Positions 16,768-25,766 of a stretch of DNA of 46,952 nucleotides are shown piece by piece; the first letter of the stretch is position 1; each line of letters starts with the position of its first letter. A program made the position numbers and the translations under genes. The notes under the pieces are model-generated. The model did not search any database. It was not told the origin of the DNA and saw only the letters and a list, made by a program, of their open reading frames with translations. Source of the stretch: an uncultured Lachnospiraceae bacterium (lineage in GTDB: Bacteria; Bacillota; Clostridia; Lachnospirales; Lachnospiraceae); the NCBI GenBank assembly GCA_902793335.1, contig CADBCZ010000025.1:1-46952 (forward strand). The letters are read 5' to 3'.

Positions 16768-18444
16768 ATGTTATCAGATAACAAGATTTGGGTTGCAAAT
16801 AATGAAAAAGGAGAGAGAGTTACTCTCTCTCCTAAACTGGCAAACAGACATGGTCTAGTTGCAGGTGCAACGGGAACAGGTAAAACAGTAACACTTAAGG
16901 TTATGGCAGAAAGCTTTTCAGATCTGGGAGTTCCTGTGTTTTTAGCAGATGTAAAGGGTGACCTTTCAGGCATTGCCGATCCCGGAGTCGACAGCACAGA
17001 TATGCAGGAAAGAATTGAGAGATTTGGACTATCTTCGGAAGGTTTTTCATTTCATGGCTATCCGGTTTCTATATGGGATCTGTATGGTCAAAAGGGTATG
17101 CAGTTAAGAACTACCATATCAGAGATGGGACCGCTTTTACTTTCGAGGATAATGGAGCTTAACGATCTTCAGTCGGATATTCTGACAATAGTTTTCAAGA
17201 TAGCTGATGATAATAATCTGCTCCTGATTGATACAAAAGATCTCAAGGTGATGCTTAACTATGTATCTGAAAACAATAAAGAATTTGAAGCTGAGTATGG
17301 TAAAATGTCACCCACCTCTATTGCGGCTATTGTTCGTGCGGTTGTCGCTTTAGAGATAGCGGGTGGAGAAACGTTTTTTGGAGAGACAGCGCTTAATGTC
17401 GCAGATCTTTTTGCTATAGGTGAAGGCGGCAGAGGTATGATTAACATACTTGACAGTAGCAGTCTTATCGGTAACGGTAAATTATATTCCACATTTTTGC
17501 TGTGGCTGTTGTCAGAACTGTTTGAATGTCTTCCGGAGGTCGGAGATCAGGAGAAGCCGAAGATGGTATTCTTCTTTGACGAGGCTCATTTATTGTTCAA
17601 GGATGCACCAAAGGCGCTTGTTGAGAAGGTTGAACAGGTTGTCAAGCTCATACGTTCCAAAGGAGTGGGAGTATACTTCTGCACACAGAATCCACGTGAT
17701 ATTCCGGACGGAGTGTTAGCTCAGCTGGGCAATAAGGTTGAGCACGCATTACACGCATATACACCTGCAGACCAGAAGGCTGTTAAGGCTGCTGCGGAAT
17801 CATTTAGGGAAAATCCTGAATTTAATACCTACGAGACCATAATGGCATTAGGAACCGGTGAGGCGGTAATCTCCTTCTTGGAAGAGGGTGGAATACCCGG
17901 TATGGCACAGAAGGCATATATTCTCCCACCTCAGTCAAAAATGGCGGCATTAGATGATGTCAGAAGGGATTCTTTGATTAAAGGAAATATGCTGTACAGC
18001 AAATATGCACAGGCTATAGACCCGGATTCTGCTTATGAATTTTTAATGAGAAAAGGGTTAGAAGATCAAGCAAGAGCTGAAGCTGAGGCCGCTGAGGCTG
18101 CAAGAGTCAAGGAAGAAGAAAAGGCTGCGGCACTTGCGGCAAAAGAAGAAGAGAGGGCAGCAGCTAAGGAAGCTAAAGAGCAGGAAAGATTAGAAGCATC
18201 TAAGGCAAGAGCAGAGGCTAAGGCTGCCGAGATGGAAGCCAGAGCAAAACAGAGAATGGCTGATGCCGAGGAAAGAAAAAAGAAGCAGGCCGTAAAGTCT
18301 GTCGGCAATACAGTTGCAGGAACTGTCGGCCGTGAGGTTGGAAAACAGATGACTTCCGGTCTGGGAAGTTTCGGAAAGAAGCTTGGTGGAAATGTAGGAG
18401 CCAGTGTTGGACGCGGCTTATTCTCTACCTTATTTAAATTATGA
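16768..18444 (+). CDS. HerA-like ATPase, DUF853 family (YjgR-type)
   Basis: 558 aa. Walker A is GATGTGKT (33-40) and Walker B is MVFFFDEAHLL (about 265-275). The sensor/arginine region KLIRSKGVGVYFCTQNPRDIPDGVLAQLGNKVEHAL is typical of DUF853, a branch of HerA/FtsK-type hexameric ATPases. Residues ~430-515 are an Ala/Glu/Lys/Arg-rich coiled coil, followed by a Gly-rich tail (GNTVAGTVGREVGKQM). Function in cells is poorly known; DNA translocation or protein remodelling are the family guesses. AAGGAGGAG is 6 nt upstream. Only 20 bp separate it from the giant adhesin gene, so it is probably co-transcribed, an unexpected pairing. Confidence 0.92.
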   Translation: MLSDNKIWVANNEKGERVTLSPKLANRHGLVAGATGTGKTVTLKVMAESFSDLGVPVFLADVKGDLSGIADPGVDSTDMQERIERFGLSSEGFSFHGYPVSIWDLYGQKGMQLRTTISEMGPLLLSRIMELNDLQSDILTIVFKIADDNNLLLIDTKDLKVMLNYVSENNKEFEAEYGKMSPTSIAAIVRAVVALEIAGGETFFGETALNVADLFAIGEGGRGMINILDSSSLIGNGKLYSTFLLWLLSELFECLPEVGDQEKPKMVFFFDEAHLLFKDAPKALVEKVEQVVKLIRSKGVGVYFCTQNPRDIPDGVLAQLGNKVEHALHAYTPADQKAVKAAAESFRENPEFNTYETIMALGTGEAVISFLEEGGIPGMAQKAYILPPQSKMAALDDVRRDSLIKGNMLYSKYAQAIDPDSAYEFLMRKGLEDQARAEAEAAEAARVKEEEKAAALAAKEEERAAAKEAKEQERLEASKARAEAKAAEMEARAKQRMADAEERKKKQAVKSVGNTVAGTVGREVGKQMTSGLGSFGKKLGGNVGASVGRGLFSTLFKL

Positions 18445-18446
18445 AG

Positions 18447-18590
18447 ATAGGTAATTGCGAAACTAAATATTTATTGTTATGTCTTGTGAAAACAGCATAT
18501 TTTTACGATAGCATTAGGAACGTTAGCCGAGTAAAAATATGCTGTTTTCACATAGACATACAACAGAGTTATCGTTTCGCAATTACCTAT
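18447..18590. repeat. nested palindromic element A between convergent genes
   Basis: Outer arms ATAGGTAATTGCGAAAC (18447-18463) and its exact complement (18574-18590), a 15/14-nt internal loop, then ATGTCT (18479-18484)/AGACAT (18554-18559), then perfect 21-bp inner arms (18486-18506 with 18531-18551) around a 24-nt loop. It fills the 150-bp gap between the stops at 18444 and 18595. It may end transcription on both strands, but it has no proper T-run outside the stem, and its size and layering resemble a small non-autonomous element. Confidence 0.8.
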
Positions 18591-18594
18591 AAAT

Positions 18595-20493
18595 CTAAAG
18601 CTTCTGATTATCTATTAATTTAATAAACTCTTTGGAAGGCACCGGTTTAGAGAAGTAATATCCCTGGATAAAATCGATATCGATCAGGGACAGCTCATCT
18701 AACTGGTGCTTTTCTTCTACACCTTCTGCAACAATCTCAAGATCTGCGGCTTTGATCATATTGATAACACTTCCCATAACTGCACGACGTTTACTGCTTT
18801 CGAAATAGGCCTGTGTCATTTTACTGTCAAATTTGACCACTTTAATAGGCAGTTCAAGAAGATAATCCAAATTGGAAAAACCGGTACCAAAATCGTCCAG
18901 TGCAAATTGTACACCGATATGCTTAAGCTTCTCCATGTTGACAACTAGATTTTCAGTAGAGCTAATAGCAAATGATTCGGTTATTTCCAGAGTAATCATT
19001 TTAGGATCGATACCTATCTTGCGTATTATTTTTGTGTAATTATCTGCTAAATCTGAACGCATGCATTGAACGACAGAAAGGTTGATTTCAAGGTAATCGA
19101 TTCCTTTTTTATATAGTTTTTCTTTCATCATAAAATGACAGGCTTTTTCAAATACTATTTGACCCAGTTGGAGGATAAGTCCGGTATCCTCTGCCACAGG
19201 GATAAATTCATTAGGAGGAATTAAATTGCCGTTTTTATCAAGAATTCTCACAAGAGCCTCTGCTGACACAAATCGTTTTTTTGCTGTTGAGTATATTGGC
19301 TGATAGTATACTTCTATACGATCGTTTTTGATAGCCTGTATTATAAGATCTTCAATCTCCTGTTCTTTCTTGTAGTTCTCAGCCCAGACTTTGTCCAGAA
19401 TAAGTTCTGTTTCCGAACTGTTTGAATAATCGCGCGCAAAAGCACGAATCATTTCTATCATGGCATCTGAATCTTTTGCTATAAATGAATTAGGAATCTC
19501 CGTATATTTCAGCTCAAAATTAGCAAGTGTGTCGTCGATTATCCAATCGCGATCTAAAGTTTTTGATATTTTATCTTTTGCTGAGTAAAGAGAGACGCTT
19601 TGGGAAAATATAACAATGTATGACCATTCACGATATTTAAAAACCTGTCCCATACTACAGTCATCCAGTATCTTCGAAAAGTTTTTGAGAAAATCGTTAA
19701 TGCTGTCGGTGCTATATCTTTCATAAAGATAATGAGGGGTGGCAAACTGAACAACAAGCATGGATATCCGCTCACCTCTGTTGTAACACTGCTCTAAATA
19801 TCTGTTAAATGCAAGCTCGTTGAAGCATCCTGTCTCCCGCTCAATAAAGCTTTCGGGATTCTCAAGACGTATAAATACAATGAGTGATCCAAGAGAAGAG
19901 GCAAATCCGATTATTAACAGATTGTTGTGAAAGAATTGGATTGCTGCGGCAATAACCAGTAGAAGCATCCAGCTAAGTGCCGCAATCCATCTTCTGTGGT
20001 TGATTTTATTTCTAAAGGCAAAAAGTATGGTGACGTTAGAAACAACGTATATAAATGCTGAAACATACGTAATCATAACGGCAGGACCATAGGTATACAG
20101 ATCATAGCGGTCGGTATAGTGAATTTTGACCGGAGATAAAAGTATAATGATGCTGACGGTTATGATCAGAATCCGGGCAGAAATGCGGTGTATTCGAATA
20201 ATTCGATTTTTGACACCGATGTCGACACTGGTATAGTAGTTCATTGTATACGCCATCCATACCAGAGAAACGAGATATATTTTGCAGATTGTATTGGTAA
20301 AGGAAGTAAAATTGTCACCTGAGCTGACGATTGCAATGATAGAAAGTGTATCAAATACAAGAGCTGTAAGAGTACTTATAAGCGCAACAAGGAAAGCTCT
20401 TTTGGAGCGAAGCCAGATTGTTTTTCGGTTAAGAGATAGTATCAAGAGCAGAATAACTACCGCTATTCCGCATAACTGTACCTGAATATTCAT
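18595..20493 (-). CDS. membrane-bound EAL-domain c-di-GMP phosphodiesterase with degenerate GGDEF
   Basis: 632 aa. Residues 1-210 hold about seven TM helices (sensor region). Residues ~215-345 resemble a GGDEF domain but lack the GG[DE]EF signature, so no cyclase activity is expected. Residues ~390-632 are an EAL domain with a full catalytic set: E412 (EAL), N471, E503 (LEITES), D533-D534 (DDFGTG), K554, E590 and Q610 (QGYYFSKP). It should cleave c-di-GMP to pGpG at the inner membrane face in response to an unknown signal. The start is supported by GAGGG about 8-9 nt upstream. It is monocistronic and converges on the DUF853 gene across palindrome A. Confidence 0.93.
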   Translation of the reverse strand: MNIQVQLCGIAVVILLLILSLNRKTIWLRSKRAFLVALISTLTALVFDTLSIIAIVSSGDNFTSFTNTICKIYLVSLVWMAYTMNYYTSVDIGVKNRIIRIHRISARILIITVSIIILLSPVKIHYTDRYDLYTYGPAVMITYVSAFIYVVSNVTILFAFRNKINHRRWIAALSWMLLLVIAAAIQFFHNNLLIIGFASSLGSLIVFIRLENPESFIERETGCFNELAFNRYLEQCYNRGERISMLVVQFATPHYLYERYSTDSINDFLKNFSKILDDCSMGQVFKYREWSYIVIFSQSVSLYSAKDKISKTLDRDWIIDDTLANFELKYTEIPNSFIAKDSDAMIEMIRAFARDYSNSSETELILDKVWAENYKKEQEIEDLIIQAIKNDRIEVYYQPIYSTAKKRFVSAEALVRILDKNGNLIPPNEFIPVAEDTGLILQLGQIVFEKACHFMMKEKLYKKGIDYLEINLSVVQCMRSDLADNYTKIIRKIGIDPKMITLEITESFAISSTENLVVNMEKLKHIGVQFALDDFGTGFSNLDYLLELPIKVVKFDSKMTQAYFESSKRRAVMGSVINMIKAADLEIVAEGVEEKHQLDELSLIDIDFIQGYYFSKPVPSKEFIKLIDNQKL

Positions 20494-20717
20494 TACAAAA
20501 TCCCTCGTATAAAAACAGCAAAATAAACCGATGGTAAACGTTATAAATCAGTGTAAGATATCATATAAATAATTACAAATATTTTACCATATTATAAGGG
20601 AAGAGACAACAATTGTGGGGGGATTTAATATTGATTTTATTACCATGATAGGATATATTATACAAGAAGAATTCTGCTTATTAATATGCTAATAAATCAG
20701 AAGAGGAGGGGATAGAT

Positions 20718-23177
20718 ATGGATCAAAACGGAGGACGCGAAAAACATGTTACAGGAGGAGGGAAAGGTGTAAGTAAAAGAGGCGATGGCCTAGGAACCGG
20801 TCCGGTAGGAAGAAGTGACGGTTACTCGAATAGAAAGCCTACAGGCAATGGGGCAGGCGGTCCGGGGCACAGAGCAGGTGGCGATATGTCGGATGGTACA
20901 AGAATGAGTCCAAAGACTGCTATAATTGCACTTATTATTATGTTATTGCTTGGCGGCGGCGGTGGTGGTATTGCTTTACTTGGTGGCGGTGACACTGACC
21001 AGTCTTCTGACAATAGCGGAACTTCCGGTGCTAATACTGAAGCTTCCGGAAATAACAACGGCAGTCAGTCCGGAACAGGAACTGCAGCAAGTATACTTGG
21101 TATGCTTACGGGATTTACCGGTGATAACAATGTGTCTGTGGGCTGGGATGAAGGTATCAACAATACCGAGCAGTTGAACAGACAGGTTGCCTCAAATGCG
21201 CGTGAAAAGAGAACCAAAATCATTGGAAACGGCCAGGATACAATCACTATAATGGTATATATGTGTGGTACCGATCTTGAGTCGCGTGGTGGAATGGCAT
21301 CTAATGATATAGCTGAAATGTGTGCGGCTACTCTCTCTAATAAGATTAATATTTTAATATACACAGGCGGATGTAAAGCATGGAAAACAACAGGAATAAG
21401 CAATGAAGTCAACCAGATTTACAGGATAAGAGGCGGACGTCTTGAAAGAATCGTAGCGGATGACGGTGCAAAGGTGATGACTGATCCGGCAACTCTTACC
21501 GCATTTATCAAATGGTGTAATGAGAATTATCCTGCAAATCGTAATGACCTAATTTTCTGGGATCATGGTGGCGGATCGATAAGTGGTTACGGCTATGACG
21601 AGAAGTTTGCAAATAAAGGTTCTATGAACCTTTCAGGTATCAACAAAGCCCTTAAGGATTCAGGCGTAACATTTGATTTTATCGGATTTGATGCCTGCCT
21701 TATGGCTACATTAGAGACAGCACTTATGACGGCGAACTACGGTGATTACCTTATTGCATCAGAAGAGACAGAGCCGGGTATCGGATGGTATTACACCGAC
21801 TGGCTTAATGAATTGTCGAAAGATACGTCTATGCCAACCCTTGACATAGGTAAGAATATTGTTGACGGTTTTGTGGATAAATGTGCGGAGAAGTGCAGTG
21901 GACAGAAGACAACATTATCAGTTATAGATTTAGCTGAGATTTCAGTTACATCTCCTGATAAATTATCGGCATTTTCCAACAGTACAGCAAATCTTATAAA
22001 GAGTAATGATTATAAGAAGGTTTCTGATGCCAGAGTAAGTACTAGAGAGTTTGCAACTTCCTCAAGAATCGACCAGATAGATCTTGTCAATTTTGCTAAT
22101 CATATCGGAACCACCGAGGCTAAAGAACTTGCAAATACATTGTTATCTGCAGTTAAATATAACCGCACCTCTGCTAATATGACAAATGCATATGGTGTAT
22201 CAATATATTTCCCGTACAGACGTGCTTCGAAGGTGGATTCGCAGGTTAACCTTTACAATGAATTAGGTATGGGTGATGCATATTCTAAATGTATTAAATC
22301 CTTTGCCGGTATAGAGACTTCCGGACAGATAAGTACGGGGGGCGCTTCATCGCCGTTGGGTTCACTGCTTTCACAGAACAGTGGCAGCGGGACAACAGTC
22401 GGTTCCGATGCACTTTCTGCATTGCTTAATGCATATCTGTCAGGTGGCAGAAGTATAGACGGAATAGACAGGGCGGCTACCGGTTATATGTCTGATGAGG
22501 AGACATTTGACGTGGATAGTGCGGCTGATTATATTGCCGCAAATCAGTTTGTGTCGGACGATCTTGTCTGGGAAGAAAATGATGAAGGTCAGCATATAAT
22601 TACAATCGCAGATGATAAATGGGCTCTTATCCAGTCACTGCAGGTTAACATGTTCTATGATGACGGCGCAGGATATATAGACCTTGGTCTTGACAATACA
22701 TATCAGTTTACAGAAGATGGAAGACTTATCGGTGATACGGATAATACCTGGTTGTCTATCGATGGCCAGCCGGTAGCATATTACTACGAGGATACTGTAA
22801 AGGAGGGTGACTCTTACACAACGACAGGACGTGTGCCGGCACTTGTAAATGGTGATAGAGCTAATCTTATTATCGTATTTGATAATGAGCATCCTTATGG
22901 TTATATTGCAGGCGCGAGATATGACTATGTGGACGGAGAGACAGAGACTGTTGCAAAGAGCATGACCGAATTAAATGTCGGTGACACTATTGATTTTGTC
23001 TGCGACTACTACACCTATGATGGTGATTATCAGAACAGTTATTTCCTTGGTGAGCAGATGATTTACAAGGAAGATATAGAGATCAGTAATACGGATGTTG
23101 GAGGAGACACACAGATAACGTATCTGCTTATCGACATTTATAATCAGGAATACTGGACTCCGGTTGTACCTAAATAG
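20718..23177 (+). CDS. membrane-anchored clostripain-family (C11) cysteine peptidase
   Basis: 819 aa. Residues 1-65 are a Gly/Lys/Arg-rich cytoplasmic tail without a signal peptide. One TM helix (68-90) contains six consecutive glycines. A Ser/Gly/Asn-rich linker follows to ~135. The C11 peptidase domain (about 172-500) has TIMVYMCGTDLES (177-189), the catalytic His H283 in FWDHGGGS and Cys C327 in GFDACLMA. Residues ~520-600 are low-complexity linker and ~600-819 a C-terminal beta-rich domain of unknown role. Clostripains cut after Arg/Lys and often self-mature. As a type II membrane protein its active domain faces outside, where it could process the many Lys-rich surface proteins nearby (inference). 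GAGGAGG lies about 9 nt upstream. Confidence 0.9.
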   Translation: MDQNGGREKHVTGGGKGVSKRGDGLGTGPVGRSDGYSNRKPTGNGAGGPGHRAGGDMSDGTRMSPKTAIIALIIMLLLGGGGGGIALLGGGDTDQSSDNSGTSGANTEASGNNNGSQSGTGTAASILGMLTGFTGDNNVSVGWDEGINNTEQLNRQVASNAREKRTKIIGNGQDTITIMVYMCGTDLESRGGMASNDIAEMCAATLSNKINILIYTGGCKAWKTTGISNEVNQIYRIRGGRLERIVADDGAKVMTDPATLTAFIKWCNENYPANRNDLIFWDHGGGSISGYGYDEKFANKGSMNLSGINKALKDSGVTFDFIGFDACLMATLETALMTANYGDYLIASEETEPGIGWYYTDWLNELSKDTSMPTLDIGKNIVDGFVDKCAEKCSGQKTTLSVIDLAEISVTSPDKLSAFSNSTANLIKSNDYKKVSDARVSTREFATSSRIDQIDLVNFANHIGTTEAKELANTLLSAVKYNRTSANMTNAYGVSIYFPYRRASKVDSQVNLYNELGMGDAYSKCIKSFAGIETSGQISTGGASSPLGSLLSQNSGSGTTVGSDALSALLNAYLSGGRSIDGIDRAATGYMSDEETFDVDSAADYIAANQFVSDDLVWEENDEGQHIITIADDKWALIQSLQVNMFYDDGAGYIDLGLDNTYQFTEDGRLIGDTDNTWLSIDGQPVAYYYEDTVKEGDSYTTTGRVPALVNGDRANLIIVFDNEHPYGYIAGARYDYVDGETETVAKSMTELNVGDTIDFVCDYYTYDGDYQNSYFLGEQMIYKEDIEISNTDVGGDTQITYLLIDIYNQEYWTPVVPK

Positions 23178-23296
23178 TAGATGGTATATATGATTTTTTC
23201 ATGGACTTAAAATTTTTTATGTGTTATACTTAATTTTTCAAGATTGAAGACTTGTGATAAAAAATATAATTTACATCGCAAAGAGAGGGAAATAGG

Positions 23297-23983
23297 ATGG
23301 ACTGGCTCAATGAGTTTCAAGATACATTTTACAAATGTTTTGTAAAAGATGACAGATACACACTGATGATAGATGGAATCGGAGTTACTATAAAGGTTGC
23401 GCTTTTAGCCGCAGTTTTAGGTATTCTTATTGGTTTCCTTATAGCACTTTGTAATCTGTCAAAGAAGAAGGGACTTAATCTTATAGGTAAGATATATACA
23501 GATGTAATCAGGGGAACCCCTTCGGTAACGCAGCTTATGATAGTTTATTTCGTTGTATTTGCGTCTGTGCATTGGGAGAAATGGATAATTGCTGCTATAG
23601 CATTTTCAATCAATTCGGGTGCCTATGTATCTGAAATCATACGTGCGGGTATCATGTCTGTTGATAAAGGTCAGACAGAGGCCGGCAGATCACTTGGGTT
23701 AAATGCAAAACAGACGATGATCAGTATTATTGTGCCTCAGGCGATGAAGAATATATTCCCTGCACTTGGCAATGAGTTTATAACACTTGTCAAAGAGACT
23801 GCTATTGTAGGATATGTTGGACTTGTGGATATACAGAAGGCCGGAGATTTTATCAAGAGTGCAACTTATAAAGCATTTATGCCGCTTATCGGAACAGCGG
23901 TCATTTACTTCATTCTTATAAAGCTACTCACATTAGGACTTGCTAAGATAGAATCCGGACTTAGAAAATCAGATGCAAGATAA
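23297..23983 (+). CDS. polar amino acid ABC transporter, permease
   Basis: 228 aa HisM/GlnP-type permease with about five TM helices. The EAA loop is seen at EAGRSLGLNAKQTMISIIVPQAMKN (about 137-160), the site that contacts the ATPase. Also typical are RGTPSVTQL and INSGAYVSEIIRAGI. It is the first gene of a permease-ATPase-binding protein operon (gaps of 37 and 74 bp). No T-box or amino acid riboswitch is seen in the ~120 bp upstream. Confidence 0.93.
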   Translation: MDWLNEFQDTFYKCFVKDDRYTLMIDGIGVTIKVALLAAVLGILIGFLIALCNLSKKKGLNLIGKIYTDVIRGTPSVTQLMIVYFVVFASVHWEKWIIAAIAFSINSGAYVSEIIRAGIMSVDKGQTEAGRSLGLNAKQTMISIIVPQAMKNIFPALGNEFITLVKETAIVGYVGLVDIQKAGDFIKSATYKAFMPLIGTAVIYFILIKLLTLGLAKIESGLRKSDAR

Positions 23984-24020
23984 GAGTTGATTTTAGAGTA
24001 TATTTGGAGGATATACGCAT

Positions 24021-24746
24021 ATGATAGATGTGAAACATTTGAAAAAGAGCTTCAACGATCTGGAAGTTTTGGCAGATATTAATGAAACGATAGATGAGGG
24101 CGAGGTCGTGGTCGTTATCGGTCCGTCGGGATCGGGAAAGAGCACATTTTTACGTTGCCTTAATCTTTTAGAGACACCCGATGCCGGTGAAGTATGGGTT
24201 GATAATGAGCAGATAAATGTACCGGGAGTTGATGTCAACAAAGTCAGACAGAAGATGGGAATGGTATTTCAGCATTTCAACCTGTTTCCGCACTTAACCG
24301 TTATGGAGAATATAACATTGGCACCGGTAAAGCTTGGAAAGATGACAAAGGAAGAAGCTATTAAAAAGGGAGAAGAGCTTCTTGCAACAGTCGGACTTTC
24401 CGAAAAGGCAGACGCTTATCCGGCTCAGTTATCCGGTGGACAGAAACAGAGAATTGCGATAGCGAGATCGCTTGCGATGGAACCTGAGATAATGCTTTTT
24501 GATGAGCCGACATCTGCACTTGATCCGGAAATGGTCGGTGATGTTTTGGATGTTATGAAGGATCTCGCAAAAAGCGGAATGACCATGGTTGTTGTCACAC
24601 ATGAGATGGGATTTGCGAGAGAGGTTGGAACCAGGATTCTGTTCATGGATGATGGGCTTGTTATGGAAAGCGGAACACCCGATGAGATATTTGGAAATCC
24701 ACAGAATGAGAGGACAAAGCTTTTCTTAAGTAAGGTGTTAAAGTAA
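24021..24746 (+). CDS. polar amino acid ABC transporter, ATP-binding protein (GlnQ-type)
   Basis: 241 aa, the usual length. Walker A is GPSGSGKST (about 34-42), the signature LSGGQKQR, Walker [15 protein letters not shown] and the H-loop VTHEM. It energises the permease encoded 37 bp upstream. TTTGGAGGA is about 10 nt upstream of the ATG. Exact amino acid specificity cannot be read from the ATPase. Confidence 0.95.
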   Translation: MIDVKHLKKSFNDLEVLADINETIDEGEVVVVIGPSGSGKSTFLRCLNLLETPDAGEVWVDNEQINVPGVDVNKVRQKMGMVFQHFNLFPHLTVMENITLAPVKLGKMTKEEAIKKGEELLATVGLSEKADAYPAQLSGGQKQRIAIARSLAMEPEIMLFDEPTSALDPEMVGDVLDVMKDLAKSGMTMVVVTHEMGFAREVGTRILFMDDGLVMESGTPDEIFGNPQNERTKLFLSKVLK

Positions 24747-24820
24747 AGGCTATACAATGTAATTTTTAATAATTACTTTCGTATAAAGTATAAGGAGTAT
24801 AAGTAAAGGAGAATGAAACT

Positions 24821-25636
24821 ATGAAAACATTTAAGAAGTATCTTGCACTTGCATGTATGGGAGTGCTTGGTATGTCTCTTATCACCGGATGTGGCAATAA
24901 GGGAGTGTCAGGTGAATTAGGAGATGCAGGAGAGGTTAATGTAAGCACCGAAGAAGGAACAATAACATTTGGTACAAATGCAGAGTTCCCGCCATTTGAA
25001 TTTGTTACAAGTGAAGGTGTTATCGAAGGCTTCGACGGAATTGATATGAAGATTGCAAAGCAGATTGGTGATGATAACAGCATGTCTGCGAAGATTGAGA
25101 ATATGGAATTTGATTCGCTTCTCATCGCATTGGAGAATGGACAGGTTGATGCAGTTATTGCCGGAATGTCAATAACAGATGAGCGTAAGGAGTCTGTAGA
25201 TTTTTCTATTCCTTATTACACAGCAACACAGGTTATGATTGTTAAAGAGGATTCTGATATTGAAAAGGCTTCCGATATGGAAGGTAAGAATATTGCTGTA
25301 ATTCAGGGATACACAGGTGAGGAATGTGTTAAGGAACTCGGATATGAGTATGAAGCATTTAAGAAAGGTACTGAAACTATACTTGAGCTTGTAAATGGTA
25401 AGTGTGATGTTGTAGTTATTGATTCTGCTACAGCCCAGAAGTATGTAAAAGATAATGAGGGCCTTAAGATTGTTGAAGATACAACTGCTTTTGAGAATGA
25501 AGAGTATGGAATTGCTGTAAAGAAGGGTAACAAAGAGGTTCTTGAAAAAATCAATTCCTCAGTACAGAAGATGTTAGATGAAGGCTCTATTGCAGAGTGG
25601 GCAACAGAGTATTCTGATGCGGATTCCGAAGAGTGA
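24821..25636 (+). CDS. amino acid ABC transporter substrate-binding lipoprotein
   Basis: 271 aa. Lipoprotein signal MKTFKKYLALACMGVLGMSL followed by the lipobox ITGC (cysteine near residue 24). An SBP_bac_3 domain follows, starting TFGTNAEFPPFEF, with GFDGIDMKIAKQIG, the hinge region DAVIAGMSITDERKESVDFSIPY and the second-lobe IAVIQGYTGEECV. It captures an amino acid outside the membrane for the 23297/24021 transporter. A strong terminator follows. Confidence 0.94.
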   Translation: MKTFKKYLALACMGVLGMSLITGCGNKGVSGELGDAGEVNVSTEEGTITFGTNAEFPPFEFVTSEGVIEGFDGIDMKIAKQIGDDNSMSAKIENMEFDSLLIALENGQVDAVIAGMSITDERKESVDFSIPYYTATQVMIVKEDSDIEKASDMEGKNIAVIQGYTGEECVKELGYEYEAFKKGTETILELVNGKCDVVVIDSATAQKYVKDNEGLKIVEDTTAFENEEYGIAVKKGNKEVLEKINSSVQKMLDEGSIAEWATEYSDADSEE

Positions 25637-25698
25637 TTATAGATATATTGAATTCTTTGTGATTTTTGCGACTAATATCATATTATGATTATTAAAAG

Positions 25699-25736
25699 AC
25701 AGCCGGACAATGCTATCATATCCGGCTGTGTTTTTT
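25699..25736 (+). terminator. rho-independent terminator of the amino acid ABC operon
   Basis: ACAGCCGGA (25699-25707) pairs with TCCGGCTGT (25721-25729), then GTTTTTT. The ATG at 25710 lies in its loop, which argues against that start for the next gene. Confidence 0.95.
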
Positions 25737-25766
25737 AACATTATGGAAAATCGGAGATTGGTGTAT

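Noticed and set aside
18595-20493. Bifunctional diguanylate cyclase/phosphodiesterase
   Set aside because: The region before EAL has no GG[DE]EF signature, so only phosphodiesterase activity is supported.
23178-23296. T-box or amino acid riboswitch in front of the amino acid ABC operon
   Set aside because: The gap is only ~120 bp and shows neither a specifier-type stem nor the T-box core sequence.
25710-25766. Upstream start at 25710 for the beta-lactamase-like gene
   Set aside because: The ATG is in the loop of a strong terminator and has no ribosome site; 25767 has both a site and a proper signal peptide.
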